DNA of 46,389 nucleotides from Candidatus Aminicenantota bacterium (GTDB lineage Bacteria; Acidobacteriota; Aminicenantia; UBA2199). The translations under genes and the position numbers were made by a program. The stretch is from assembly GCA_030610885.1 (NCBI GenBank), contig JAUWQW010000007.1:1-46389 (forward strand), read 5' to 3'. Below are positions 29,009 through 39,586 of this stretch, one piece after another; the first letter of the stretch is position 1, and each line of letters begins with the position of its first letter. The notes beneath the pieces are model-generated. The model was not told where the DNA came from and did not search any database. It saw only the letters and a list, made by a program, of their open reading frames with translations.

Positions 29009-30354
29009 GAAAAAAGATAATTCATCTTATTGATGATGAAAAGATTATTCATGAAATTTTTAAAAGAATATTTAAAAGTAATGAATATGAATTGATTATT
29101 TCTGAAAATAAAAGTCAAGCAAAAACACACCATACTCCAGATGTAGATGTTACAATTATGGATTTAATGATTCCAGGAAGCTCTGGAATAGAAATTTTTA
29201 AAGAACTTAAAAAAAGTGACCCTGAAATTAAAATTATATTTTTAACTGCATATGGAACAATTGAATCTGCCATTGAGACAATAAAATTGGGTGCAGAGGA
29301 TTATTTACAAAAACCCTTTAATAATATAGAACTCAAACACAAAATTGATAGAATTATAAAAGGAGAATATATCAAAAAGGAAAATATACAATTAAAAATG
29401 GTTTTAAATCAGAGATTTTCATTTAATAATATAATTGGTAAAAGTAGGATTCTTATGAAAACTCTTTCATTGGTAGAAAGCGTTGCTAAAACAAATTCAA
29501 CAGTTTTAATAACTGGAGAAAGCGGCACAGGCAAAGAATTGATTGCAAAAGCTACATATAACAATTCAAACAGAAAAAATGACCCATTCTTCTCATTGAA
29601 CTCAAGCAATATACCAGATGCCCTATTTGAAAGTATACTATTTGGTCATACAAAAGGAGCTTTTACAAGCGCATATACAGATAAAAAAGGTGTTTTTGAA
29701 GAAGCAGACAAGGGAACAATTTTTTTTGATGAGATTTCAAATTTAAACCCAGAAACTCAATCAAAAATATTAAGAGTTATACAAGAAAAAGAATTTCAAC
29801 CTTTAGGTAGCAATAAAACAATAAAAGTGGATGTGAGAATAATAGCAGCCACAAATGTTGACCTTAAAAAGAGAGTAGAAGAAAATAAATTTAGAGAAGA
29901 TTTATACTATAGACTCAATATTATAAATATAAATCTCCCTCCTTTAAGAGAGAGAAAGGAAGATATCCCTTTACTTGCTGAACACTTTCTGAAAAAATAT
30001 TCAAAAGAAAATAATAAAAATGTAAATAACATAGACAATAAATTTATGAAGTATTTGTTGAATTATAGCTGGCCTGGTAATATAAGAGAACTTGAAAATA
30101 CTTTACAAAGAGGAGTTATACTCTCAACCTCAAACACCTTAACATATGACCTACTTCCAACTGAAATAATTGAATCAGATTCAAAAAACATTTTAAAAGG
30201 CTCTTATAATGAGCAAATTGATGAATTCAAGAAGCAATTAATAATCCAGGCTCTTGAAAAAAATAATTGGGTTCAGAAAAGTGCTTGCAAAAATTTGGGC
30301 TTAAAACCAACTACTTTCTCTGAATTAATGAAGAGGTTAAACATTCATAAATGA
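29005..30354 (+). CDS. Sigma54-dependent NtrC-family response regulator
   Basis: IMDLMIPGSSG receiver, GESGTGKELIAKA, GAFTSA loop, GTIFFDEISN, Fis-like HTH. Confidence 0.95.
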   Translation: MRKKIIHLIDDEKIIHEIFKRIFKSNEYELIISENKSQAKTHHTPDVDVTIMDLMIPGSSGIEIFKELKKSDPEIKIIFLTAYGTIESAIETIKLGAEDYLQKPFNNIELKHKIDRIIKGEYIKKENIQLKMVLNQRFSFNNIIGKSRILMKTLSLVESVAKTNSTVLITGESGTGKELIAKATYNNSNRKNDPFFSLNSSNIPDALFESILFGHTKGAFTSAYTDKKGVFEEADKGTIFFDEISNLNPETQSKILRVIQEKEFQPLGSNKTIKVDVRIIAATNVDLKKRVEENKFREDLYYRLNIININLPPLRERKEDIPLLAEHFLKKYSKENNKNVNNIDNKFMKYLLNYSWPGNIRELENTLQRGVILSTSNTLTYDLLPTEIIESDSKNILKGSYNEQIDEFKKQLIIQALEKNNWVQKSACKNLGLKPTTFSELMKRLNIHK

Positions 30355-31088
30355 CAAAGCTTAAACTTCAAAAATGTTTACAAAATTCTGGATTTGAAAG
30401 TAGAAGAAATATAAGAAAATTTATCTCTGAAGGTTATTTTAAAGTGAATGATATTTATGTAAAAGACCCAAATTTTTTAGTTGATTTAAATAAAGATACA
30501 CTCTTTTTTAAAAATAAAAGAATAAATATTAAATTAGAAAAAAAATCATACTTTATATTTAATAAACCATATGGAATTGTCTCAACCCTTCATGATCCAC
30601 AAAAAAGGCCTACTATTAAAGATTTTATAGGTAAAATAAAAGAAAGAGTTTACCCTGTAGGAAGGTTGGATTTTCATTCAGAAGGTCTTATACTTTTAAC
30701 AAACGACGGAGATCTAACAAACTTTATAATTTCTACTAAAAATAAAATTCCAAAAACTTATTTAATAAAGATAAAGGGAAGCTTAAGTAAAGAGAATAAA
30801 AGTAAATTAGAAACAAAGGGATTTTTTTTAGACGGAATTAGAACAAATCCCCTAAAAATCGATCTTATCAAAAAAACCAAAAATAATAATTCATGGCTAA
30901 AAGTAACAATAATCGAAGGTAAAAAACATATTTTACGAAAGATATTTAAATATTCTGGACATCCTATTGAAAAACTAAAAAGAATTACAATTGGTAATAT
31001 AAATCTAAAAAAAATACCTTCTGGACACTGGTTAGAATTAAAAGAATACGAGATAAATAGTTTTAAAAAAAAATATAATTGTGACTGA
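30351..31088 (+). CDS. Pseudouridine synthase, RsuA/RluB family
   Basis: S4-like N-terminus, NKPYGIVST, VGRLDFHSEGLILLTNDG. Confidence 0.9.
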   Translation: MTKLKLQKCLQNSGFESRRNIRKFISEGYFKVNDIYVKDPNFLVDLNKDTLFFKNKRINIKLEKKSYFIFNKPYGIVSTLHDPQKRPTIKDFIGKIKERVYPVGRLDFHSEGLILLTNDGDLTNFIISTKNKIPKTYLIKIKGSLSKENKSKLETKGFFLDGIRTNPLKIDLIKKTKNNNSWLKVTIIEGKKHILRKIFKYSGHPIEKLKRITIGNINLKKIPSGHWLELKEYEINSFKKKYNCD

Positions 31089-31090
31089 TC

Positions 31091-32344
31091 TTACTCTATT
31101 TTTGTGTTATCAGGTATCAACCCCCCCTTTGGAATAACAACAATTCCATCAACAATATAATAAAAACCATTATCTTCTTTTTTTGAATTCCCCTTATAAT
31201 CTATTACCACATTATCTCCTATACTAACGTTTTTATCAAGAATTGCATTTTTAATTGAACAATATCTTCCTATTCCAATTTTAACTTTTTCAATTGAATT
31301 TTCATCTTCATAATAGTCAGCACCCATCATAATCACTCTTTTAAGTGATGTTCCCTCTCTTATTATAGACCTTATTCCAATTATTGAATTAAATATTTTA
31401 GTCCCTTCAAGTATTGAGCCATCAGAAATCAAAGCATTATTTATCTCGCAATTTTTAACTTTTGAACCTGGGAGAAAACGAGCGTGAGTAAAAATTGGAC
31501 ATATTTCATCATAAAAATTAAATTTAGGAACTGGATTTGCAAAATCAAGGTTTGCTTCAAAAAAAGCTTCTATTGTCCCAATATCTTCCCAGTATCCTCT
31601 AAAAATGTAAGAATAAACATTATGTGTCTTTATAGAGTCAGGTATAATTTGCTTTCCAAAATCCTCTTTTTCATTATTTTCTAACAATCCAATCAAAATA
31701 TCTTTATTAAAAATATAAATACCCATTGATGCAATAAAATTCATGTTATTATCTCTATCTATATAATCAGAAGGATTATATAATTTGTTTAACATATTAT
31801 CATCTTTAGGTTTTTCATAAAAATCAACAATTTTTCTATGTTTGTCTATCTTCAATATACCAAAACTTTTTGCAACCTCTTTACAAATTGGCTTTGATGC
31901 AATTGTAATATCAGCATTTTTTGTTTTATGATAATCTAGAAATTCTTGAAGATTAATCCTGAAAAGCTGATCCCCCGAAAGTATAACAACATAATCAACA
32001 TCCTGATTTTTTATATAGTTGATGTTTTGTCTGACAGCATCAGCAGTACCTTGATACCAATTATTATTTTTAATTGTCTGTTGGGCAGCAAGAATTTGGA
32101 CAAACCCCTTTGAAAAACCATCAAACCTGTACGTAGTTGCTATATGTCTATGAAGTGATACTGTATTGAACTGAGTTAAAATAAAGATCTTTTTTAAACC
32201 CCAATGAATACAATTTGAAATCGGTATATCAATCAGTCTGAACTTACCTCCAATAGGAACAGCTGGCTTTGCTCTATATTTTATCAGAGGAAACAACCTT
32301 GTTCCCCTACCTCCCCCTAAGATTATTGAAAGAACTTTTTTCAT
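31091..32344 (-). CDS. glgC: Glucose-1-phosphate adenylyltransferase
   Basis: LGGGRGTRLFPLIKYRAKPAVPIGGKFRLIDIPISNCI, WEDIGTIEAFFEANLD. Confidence 0.95.
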   Translation of the reverse strand: MKKVLSIILGGGRGTRLFPLIKYRAKPAVPIGGKFRLIDIPISNCIHWGLKKIFILTQFNTVSLHRHIATTYRFDGFSKGFVQILAAQQTIKNNNWYQGTADAVRQNINYIKNQDVDYVVILSGDQLFRINLQEFLDYHKTKNADITIASKPICKEVAKSFGILKIDKHRKIVDFYEKPKDDNMLNKLYNPSDYIDRDNNMNFIASMGIYIFNKDILIGLLENNEKEDFGKQIIPDSIKTHNVYSYIFRGYWEDIGTIEAFFEANLDFANPVPKFNFYDEICPIFTHARFLPGSKVKNCEINNALISDGSILEGTKIFNSIIGIRSIIREGTSLKRVIMMGADYYEDENSIEKVKIGIGRYCSIKNAILDKNVSIGDNVVIDYKGNSKKEDNGFYYIVDGIVVIPKGGLIPDNTKIE

Positions 32345-32367
32345 TCTAATCTCCTTTTGCTTTTTTT

Positions 32368-32931
32368 TTACTTACTTACTCTTTCTATGTATGAGCCATC
32401 CCTTGTATCAACTTTGATAATGTTTTCAGCCTCAATAAATGGAGGAACCTGGATTTCCATTCCATTATCTAATTTTGCTGGTTTATAAGATGCTTGAACA
32501 GTAGCACCCTTTAAAGCTTTTTCCGTTTCTATTACTTTAAATTCCATTGTTAAAGGCGGAGTTATATTCATTGGACGATCTTTAAACATTTCTAGACTAT
32601 ATATTGCATCCTCGCTTAAGTAATATGCAACTTCTCCAAGAAAATCCTTATTTAGACTGATTTGATCAAATGTTTCATTATCCATAAATATAAACTGATT
32701 CTCATCCTGATATGAAAATGAAACTTCTTTTGTTTCAAGTGCAACCCTTTCAACCTTTTCAGCAGAACGAAATCTATAATCCCTTATTGTCATATCATTC
32801 AAATCTCTAATCTTTGTTTGAACAACTGCATTCCCCTTGCCAGGTGTTATATGCTTCATATCCTCAACTCTATAAAGCTTGTCATTTAAAAGAATTACCA
32901 TACCCTTTCTAATCTGTATTGCATTAATCAT
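32368..32931 (-). CDS. efp: Translation elongation factor P
   Basis: HITPGKGNAVVQTKIRDL, C-terminal VDTRDGSYIERV; start set at 32931 behind GGAGG. Confidence 0.93.
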   Translation of the reverse strand: MINAIQIRKGMVILLNDKLYRVEDMKHITPGKGNAVVQTKIRDLNDMTIRDYRFRSAEKVERVALETKEVSFSYQDENQFIFMDNETFDQISLNKDFLGEVAYYLSEDAIYSLEMFKDRPMNITPPLTMEFKVIETEKALKGATVQASYKPAKLDNGMEIQVPPFIEAENIIKVDTRDGSYIERVSK

Positions 32932-33214
32932 AAAAACCTCCACTGACTATTTTTATATATATAATTAATAAATCTCATTCCTCTAAAATATAAAGTTCTT
33001 TTTCAATTCTACTTTTTTATCAGAAAATCCCATCAAAAGAGAAAATCTTTTCATTGCATATTTATAACATATTGAAAATGTTTAGTAAATATTCAGCCTA
33101 TTCAACACTCACCATTTTTTATTCAATTTAATATTTAATAGTAGATTTTTTATTTCCGAATAAAATTTAAAAATTTTAATAAAATATTTTTTTAATTAAA
33201 AGGAATATAAAAAA

Positions 33215-33287
33215 TGGAGCTGAAGGGGATCGAACCCTCGACCTTCTGAATGCCATTCAGACACGCTCCCAGCTGCGCCACAGCCCC
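33215..33287 (-). tRNA. tRNA-Ala (anticodon GGC)
   Basis: Cloverleaf GGGGCTG...TCTGA-ATGGCAT-TCAGA...GGTTCGATCCCC...CAGCTCCA; G3:U70 pair present; CCA not encoded; followed by T-run. Confidence 0.95.
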
Positions 33288-33357
33288 ATTCTGAAAATAG
33301 GAAAAATATTATCATACTTTATGCTATAAATCAAACTTAAATCGCAGACGCAAGGGG

Positions 33358-34953
33358 TCAGATCTTAGTTTTTGTCATACTCTTAATCATCCATTTTTTA
33401 GCAATAAGAAGAATAACAGGACTTATCATTGCAATAAATGCATATATAAGCCACATTTTCTCTGGATTTAATGGTAATCCAAGTTCAGGCTTTGGTATAT
33501 ATTTACTCACAAAATATCCTGAATATAGAGATGTGATAACCTTAGTTAAAAACCATGGGAATTGGCCAATTCCCATATAAATGCCAGTTTTACCTTCAGG
33601 TGCTATTTCTGCAATCCATTGTAAAAACCTGGGCTGCCACATAGCTTCACCAATCGTCATAATCAGAATATAAAAAAGAAGAATGTATGTATTTGTGCCA
33701 ATTGCTAAAAGAAATGTGGGCATTGCCATAACAAAGGTCCCTATTATCATCATTTTATATATGTTTGAGCGAGCTGTAAGACCAGCAATTATTGGAGCTA
33801 AAATAAAAATTAAAAGAGGATTCAAATTTGAAAAAACCTCAAAGTTCTTACCTACAAGCGTTCCATGAAATGCTCGATCTAAATAATATGGGATAGTCAG
33901 CCAGTTATGAGCAAATAGGGTTTGAACAGGAATAAGCATGAAAATAAAAAATACAAACTTTTTATCTCTAAATGGATGATCTGGTCTATGCCTTATATAT
34001 TCCCATACTGTTAATATAATGCTTACACATAATAGAAGCACTGTTAGATAATTCGGCAAATTTAGTTTTCCAATTTTGGCCATAATAAATAATATAAGAA
34101 AACCAATTGCAATTAATAAATAAGCAATAAAAGGTAAATTGTTGATCTTTCTCTTTTCTATCTTCTTTTCTTTAACCTCATTGTTTTCTTTTATTTTCCC
34201 ATTTGCACTATTTATCTCATCTGTTTCTCTCTTCACTCTTTCAACTGCATGTTTATCAACCTTTTTTGTAATAATAAACATAGCCAGAAGTGCTGCACAA
34301 ATAGTGAATATAGTTAATAACCAGAAAACAGAAGTTAAACCATTTGGAGGGAATATATTCTCAAAATGTTTCCGTGTGAAAGAAGATATTGGCCCAAATA
34401 TAAAAGCTCCTAAATTCATCAAAGCATAGATCACTGCATAACCTACTGCTGCTGTTTTTGGATTTGTATACCGTTTCACACCAGCATAAGCAGCAGGTTG
34501 ATACAAACCATAAGCACAAACCATAAAAAAGAGGCCTATTGCAGTAACAATAAACATGGGTGAAGCGATTCCATAACCAATAGAGATTGTACCTCCCAAA
34601 CTGATTATTGCTCTTCCTACAGCCATAATACCCAAAGAAAGTATCATAGAAATACGAACTCCAATTTTATCTACAACTCCACCTAAAAGAAGCATGGCAA
34701 AGGTAATACCTCCTGTTACACCTCCATAAACCCATCCCGCCTGAGGATCAGTAAGTCCTATATTCTCCGAACAATACTTTCCGAGTATGGTTAAAATACC
34801 AAAATAACAAAGGCCCTCAACAATATATGGAATATTAATACCCCATAATGCACGAGGAGATTTAAAAAAAGCTGAAAAAGTATCAATTAATTCTTTAAAA
34901 GCATCACTTATGACTTCACAAAAACCCTTTTTTTTATTTTTTTTCTCATTCAT
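33358..34953 (-). CDS. MFS transporter
   Basis: 531 aa, about 12 TM, GGVVDKIGVRISM motif. Confidence 0.85.
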   Translation of the reverse strand: MNEKKNKKKGFCEVISDAFKELIDTFSAFFKSPRALWGINIPYIVEGLCYFGILTILGKYCSENIGLTDPQAGWVYGGVTGGITFAMLLLGGVVDKIGVRISMILSLGIMAVGRAIISLGGTISIGYGIASPMFIVTAIGLFFMVCAYGLYQPAAYAGVKRYTNPKTAAVGYAVIYALMNLGAFIFGPISSFTRKHFENIFPPNGLTSVFWLLTIFTICAALLAMFIITKKVDKHAVERVKRETDEINSANGKIKENNEVKEKKIEKRKINNLPFIAYLLIAIGFLILFIMAKIGKLNLPNYLTVLLLCVSIILTVWEYIRHRPDHPFRDKKFVFFIFMLIPVQTLFAHNWLTIPYYLDRAFHGTLVGKNFEVFSNLNPLLIFILAPIIAGLTARSNIYKMMIIGTFVMAMPTFLLAIGTNTYILLFYILIMTIGEAMWQPRFLQWIAEIAPEGKTGIYMGIGQFPWFLTKVITSLYSGYFVSKYIPKPELGLPLNPEKMWLIYAFIAMISPVILLIAKKWMIKSMTKTKI

Positions 34954-35310
34954 TTAAATACCTCTTTTTTTATTATATGAAATGAATATTTTCAACCCCA
35001 AAATACCCAGCATAATTATTCCAAAAGCAATATAATGACAGATGTTTATTATATAGAAATTATTAAACATCACTATATAAAGAACAGGGAAAAGTATAGA
35101 GAGTATTATATAAAAAAATCGTAGAAATTTTATCTTATAATTTGAGAAATTAATCACTGCACTCCATCCCAAAGCTGCTGAAAAAACAAGAATTGCTGTT
35201 AAATAGCCCCCTGGTTTTAATGTAGAGTTATAAATAAAAAGATAAAAAAGAGACAAAAATAGAGCAAAAAATAATGGAAAAAAAACCCTGAATACCTTAC
35301 TTATTTTCAA
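34954..35310 (-). CDS. Small membrane protein, hypothetical
   Basis: 118 aa with about 4 hydrophobic segments, directly upstream of the MFS gene. Confidence 0.55.
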   Translation of the reverse strand: MKISKVFRVFFPLFFALFLSLFYLFIYNSTLKPGGYLTAILVFSAALGWSAVINFSNYKIKFLRFFYIILSILFPVLYIVMFNNFYIINICHYIAFGIIMLGILGLKIFISYNKKRGI

Positions 35311-35443
35311 ATCCTATTTTAATTATATTTTTAACCTATGTCAACAAAAAAATTATAGCAATATAATTTTATAATATAACAATTTTCATTTAATTTCGTA
35401 TATAATAAATTAAATAATATACTTTAAAAGAGGAGAAATATCT

Positions 35444-38443
35444 ATGAAAGTGAAAAAACTGTCTTTTATACTGATGCTTTTTTTAATGCTCAGTATTATT
35501 TTAAACTCAACCCTATTAAATGCAAAAAGTTTAGAGGTAGGGAAAACCTATTATGGATTTAAATTAATTAAAGAGAAAAAAATTAAAGAGTATCAAGCTG
35601 TTGGAAAATTGTTTATCCATTTAAAAAGTGGTGCCCGACTACTTAAAGTTGAAACAGATGATGATAATAAAACCTTTATCATCTCATTCAAAACCCCCCC
35701 GGAATCTGATGGCGGGATGGCTCATATCCTAGAACACTGCGTTCTGAACGGATCAAAGAACTTTCCTGTAAAAAGCCCCTTTGATATACTAATGAAGGGA
35801 TCTCTTAAAACATTTCTCAATGCAATGACTGGAAGTGACCGCACAATGTACCCTGTATCCAGCAGGAACAACAAAGACTATATGAACCTGATGCATGTAT
35901 ACCTGGATGCTGTATTTTTCCCCCTTATTTATAAGGAACCTAAAATTTTTCAACAGGAAGGCTGGCACTATGAACTTGATAACAAAGATGGTGAAATAAA
36001 ATATAATGGTGTGGTTTATAATGAAATGAAGGGTTCGTTTTCTTCCCCTTCACGAGAACTCTACTATGTAATATCCAAAAATCTATTTCCTGATAACAGT
36101 TATGGTTTTTCATCCGGAGGTTATCCTATAGCAATCCCCAAACTCTCTTATAAACAATTTCTTTCATTTCACAAACGCTACTATCACCCTTCAAACAGCT
36201 ATATTCTTATTTATGGTGATTATGATGTTTTAGCAGAATTGAAATTTATAAATGAAAAATATCTTTCTAAATTTAATAAAATTAAGATAGACTCTTTTAT
36301 CCCTTTACAAAAATCTTTTAAAAAGATGAAAGAGATTATTGCCACCTATCCCATAACACAAGATGGAAAAGAGGAAAACCAGACCTTTTTAAATTTAAGC
36401 TTTGTAACTGGATTGAATACAGACAAAGAACTTTCTTTAGCTATGAACATTCTCTCCAGCGCACTTGTCAATCTTCCTTCTTCTCCAATACGCAGAGCTT
36501 TACAGGATGCAGGAATAGGACGAGATATCTCTGCTTATAATGATGACTCTCAGCAAAGCGTCTTTAGTCTTACTGTTAAAAATGCTAATCTGGTTGACAA
36601 GGTAAAATTTAAGGATATTGTCTTTGATACCTTAAAAAAAGTAGTAAAAAAAGGTCTGGATAAAAAGGTTTTAGAGGGTCTAATTAATCGTATGGAATTC
36701 AGACTTAGAGAAGGAAAAGGCGGTTATAAAGGACTGATATTAGGGATGAGCGCTTTAACAGGCTGGATGTTTGCAGATGACCCTTTTCTTTCTTTAGAAT
36801 ATGAAAAATCTATAAAAATCCTTAAAAGTGCTTTAAAAACAAGATATCTGGAAAAGATAATAGAAAAACACCTTATAAACAATCCACACTCATTATTGAC
36901 AGTATTAAAACCACAAAAGGGATTATTAGAAGAAAATATGGCAAAAACCAAAAAGGAACTGGCTGATTATAGAGCTACACTCTCTGCAGAAGAAGTTGAA
37001 GAACTTATAGAAAATACCAAAGAATTGAAAAAATACCAGAAAACCCCGGATACCCCGGAAAATTTAAAAAAAATACCCCTCCTCTCCCTTAAAGATATAG
37101 ATCCTAGAACTGATTTTTATGAAATTACCAAAAAGGAAATAAATGGTAAAAACTTCCTGACCTATCCGGCTTTTTCTAATAATATTATATATACAAATTT
37201 TCTGTTTGATACATCAATTATTCCACAAGAATTGATCCCATATATTAAACTATTATCACAGGTTTTAGGTCTACTTAACACAAAAAATTATTCCTATGGA
37301 GACTTAGATACAGAGATAAACATTCATACTGGAGGTATCAATACATATCTGACTACTTATTTAAAGGGCCAGGACACAAAACAATTGATTCCCCGTTTAA
37401 TTGTTCAGGGGAAGGTTATGAATTATAAAGTGGAGAATTTCATCAAGCTCTACGGAGAAATAATTAAGAACACTAAATATGATGACCCCAAACGATTAAA
37501 GGAGGTTTTAACCCGTTTGCAATCACGATTAGAAGCATCCGTTCAAAGAAATGGGTTTGGAGTCGCTATGACCAGACTCTCTTCCTATTTTTCTTATGCA
37601 GGAAGATATTCAGAATTGACTCGTGGACTCACTTATTATAGATTTGTTACTGATATTACCAATAACTTTGATAAAAATTCAAAGGAAGTTATTACAAAAT
37701 TAAAAAAAGTAGCTGATCTTATTTTTAACAGATCAAACCTGGAAATAGCTGTAACTGCCTCTAAAAATGATATAAGCAAACTTTATAAAAAATCCGATCT
37801 GATTCTAAGTTTTTTAGGTAATAAAAAAGTTAAATCCCACAAATACAAGTTTTCTTTTGACCAAAAGAATGAGGGTATCACTTCCTCATCTAAGGTTCAA
37901 TATGTTCTTCAGGGTTTTAATTTCAAATATCTAGGTTACAAATACTCAGGAACTATGGCTGTTCTTAATCAAATCCTGTCCACAGAATACTTACAAAAAC
38001 AGATAAGAGTTCTGGGTGGAGCATACGGCGGATTTTCCGTATTTGGGAAAGACGGCACAGTATATTTTGCTTCTTACCGGGATCCAAATTTAAAAGAGAC
38101 TCTGGAAAATTACAAAAAATCAGTGGATTATTTAAAAGATTTCCAGGTAGATGAAAGAGCAATGACAAGATTTATTATTGGAACCTTATCAAAGTATGAG
38201 ATGCCTTTAACTGCACAACAGAAGGGCAATTCTGCATTAAACAACTATTATGAGGGCATTAAAGCAGAAGATGTCTTGAGAGAAAGAAGTGAAATCTTAA
38301 GTACAACTCCTAAAGATATCAGGGCAATGTACAAGATGGTTTCTGATATCCTTGATAAGAACTATTACTGTGTTTTTGGAAACGAAATAAAGTTAAATGA
38401 TGCTAAAGATATTTTCACTAAACTGGAAAAATCTAAAGAATAA
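35444..38443 (+). CDS. Secreted M16C metalloprotease, presequence-protease (PreP)-like
   Basis: GGMAHILEHCVLNGSKNFPVKSPF (HxxEH), TFLNAMTGSDRTMYPVSS; signal peptide. Confidence 0.93.
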   Translation: MKVKKLSFILMLFLMLSIILNSTLLNAKSLEVGKTYYGFKLIKEKKIKEYQAVGKLFIHLKSGARLLKVETDDDNKTFIISFKTPPESDGGMAHILEHCVLNGSKNFPVKSPFDILMKGSLKTFLNAMTGSDRTMYPVSSRNNKDYMNLMHVYLDAVFFPLIYKEPKIFQQEGWHYELDNKDGEIKYNGVVYNEMKGSFSSPSRELYYVISKNLFPDNSYGFSSGGYPIAIPKLSYKQFLSFHKRYYHPSNSYILIYGDYDVLAELKFINEKYLSKFNKIKIDSFIPLQKSFKKMKEIIATYPITQDGKEENQTFLNLSFVTGLNTDKELSLAMNILSSALVNLPSSPIRRALQDAGIGRDISAYNDDSQQSVFSLTVKNANLVDKVKFKDIVFDTLKKVVKKGLDKKVLEGLINRMEFRLREGKGGYKGLILGMSALTGWMFADDPFLSLEYEKSIKILKSALKTRYLEKIIEKHLINNPHSLLTVLKPQKGLLEENMAKTKKELADYRATLSAEEVEELIENTKELKKYQKTPDTPENLKKIPLLSLKDIDPRTDFYEITKKEINGKNFLTYPAFSNNIIYTNFLFDTSIIPQELIPYIKLLSQVLGLLNTKNYSYGDLDTEINIHTGGINTYLTTYLKGQDTKQLIPRLIVQGKVMNYKVENFIKLYGEIIKNTKYDDPKRLKEVLTRLQSRLEASVQRNGFGVAMTRLSSYFSYAGRYSELTRGLTYYRFVTDITNNFDKNSKEVITKLKKVADLIFNRSNLEIAVTASKNDISKLYKKSDLILSFLGNKKVKSHKYKFSFDQKNEGITSSSKVQYVLQGFNFKYLGYKYSGTMAVLNQILSTEYLQKQIRVLGGAYGGFSVFGKDGTVYFASYRDPNLKETLENYKKSVDYLKDFQVDERAMTRFIIGTLSKYEMPLTAQQKGNSALNNYYEGIKAEDVLRERSEILSTTPKDIRAMYKMVSDILDKNYYCVFGNEIKLNDAKDIFTKLEKSKE

Positions 38444-38459
38444 TTTATATTAATTCTAA

Positions 38460-39524
38460 TCATTTATCTTTATCCAATAACTTTTTAACCTGTTTTACTT
38501 TTTGAAGATCATTAATATTAGCTACTAATAATCCGTCTTTTGTATTTATAACAGCAATATTTTCCAACCCAATAATTGCAACAGGTTTTTTTTCCTTAGA
38601 AAATATTAATGATTTTTTTGTACCAATTAAAACATTGTTACACACTTCTATTGCATTTCCATTGCTATCCTTCTTATTCAATTCATAAACACTTGACCAT
38701 GAACCTACATCACTCCATATAAATTTAGCCTCAAACATCTTTATTTCTTCAATCTTTTCCATTAAAGCATAATCAATAGATTCTGCTTTTATTTGCTCGA
38801 ATATTTCACAGAACCTATCTCTATTTTCAAAGGATTTCTCAAGCTCAAGATATTTTTCATAATAGTAATCTGAATATTTCTTAAAGAATTCTTTAAAATG
38901 CTTTAGTTTATATATAAACATCCCGGAGTTCCAATAATAATTCCCATATTTTATATATTTCTTGGCTGTTTTTAGTTCTGGCTTTTCTTTAAACTCATTT
39001 ACATCAAAAAAATCAGTTTCTCCCGATTTTAAAGCCCTATATTTATCAAACTTTATATATCCATATCCAGTGTGTGGCACTTCTGGTTTTATTCCACATG
39101 TAATTATATACTTATTATCTGCATAATAAAGAGCATCCTTCATTTGAATTTTAAAAATATCTTCCTTAGAAATATAATGGTCTGCAGGTACTATAATAAC
39201 ATTTGCATTGCTGTCAAATCTTGAAAGGAAAATATTTGATAAAATCAGGCTGGGAGCTGTATTTCTTGGAGCAGGTTCATCAATAAAATTGGATTCTTTA
39301 AATTCAGGAATTGAATCTTTTATGAGTTTCAAGTACTTATTATCTGCAATTATAAAAATATTCTCTTTTTCTATAATTTTTTTTAATCTTTTATATGTTT
39401 GAGAGATTAAAGACCCTTTTCCAACAATATTTAAAAATTGTTTGGGATTTTGTTCAGTACTGAAGGGCCAGAATCGAGTACCCTGACCACCTGCAAGTAT
39501 TAATCCGAAATTTCTACTTTTCAT
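38460..39524 (-). CDS. manC: Mannose-1-phosphate guanylyltransferase
   Basis: LILAGGQGTRFWPFSTEQNPKQFLNI, IIVPADHYI, FEAKFIWSDVGSW. Confidence 0.9.
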   Translation of the reverse strand: MKSRNFGLILAGGQGTRFWPFSTEQNPKQFLNIVGKGSLISQTYKRLKKIIEKENIFIIADNKYLKLIKDSIPEFKESNFIDEPAPRNTAPSLILSNIFLSRFDSNANVIIVPADHYISKEDIFKIQMKDALYYADNKYIITCGIKPEVPHTGYGYIKFDKYRALKSGETDFFDVNEFKEKPELKTAKKYIKYGNYYWNSGMFIYKLKHFKEFFKKYSDYYYEKYLELEKSFENRDRFCEIFEQIKAESIDYALMEKIEEIKMFEAKFIWSDVGSWSSVYELNKKDSNGNAIEVCNNVLIGTKKSLIFSKEKKPVAIIGLENIAVINTKDGLLVANINDLQKVKQVKKLLDKDK

Positions 39525-39586
39525 TAATAATAAGTAACACAAATATAATAAAAAAACAATTGTTGGTTGAGGTGGAATTTTAATAT

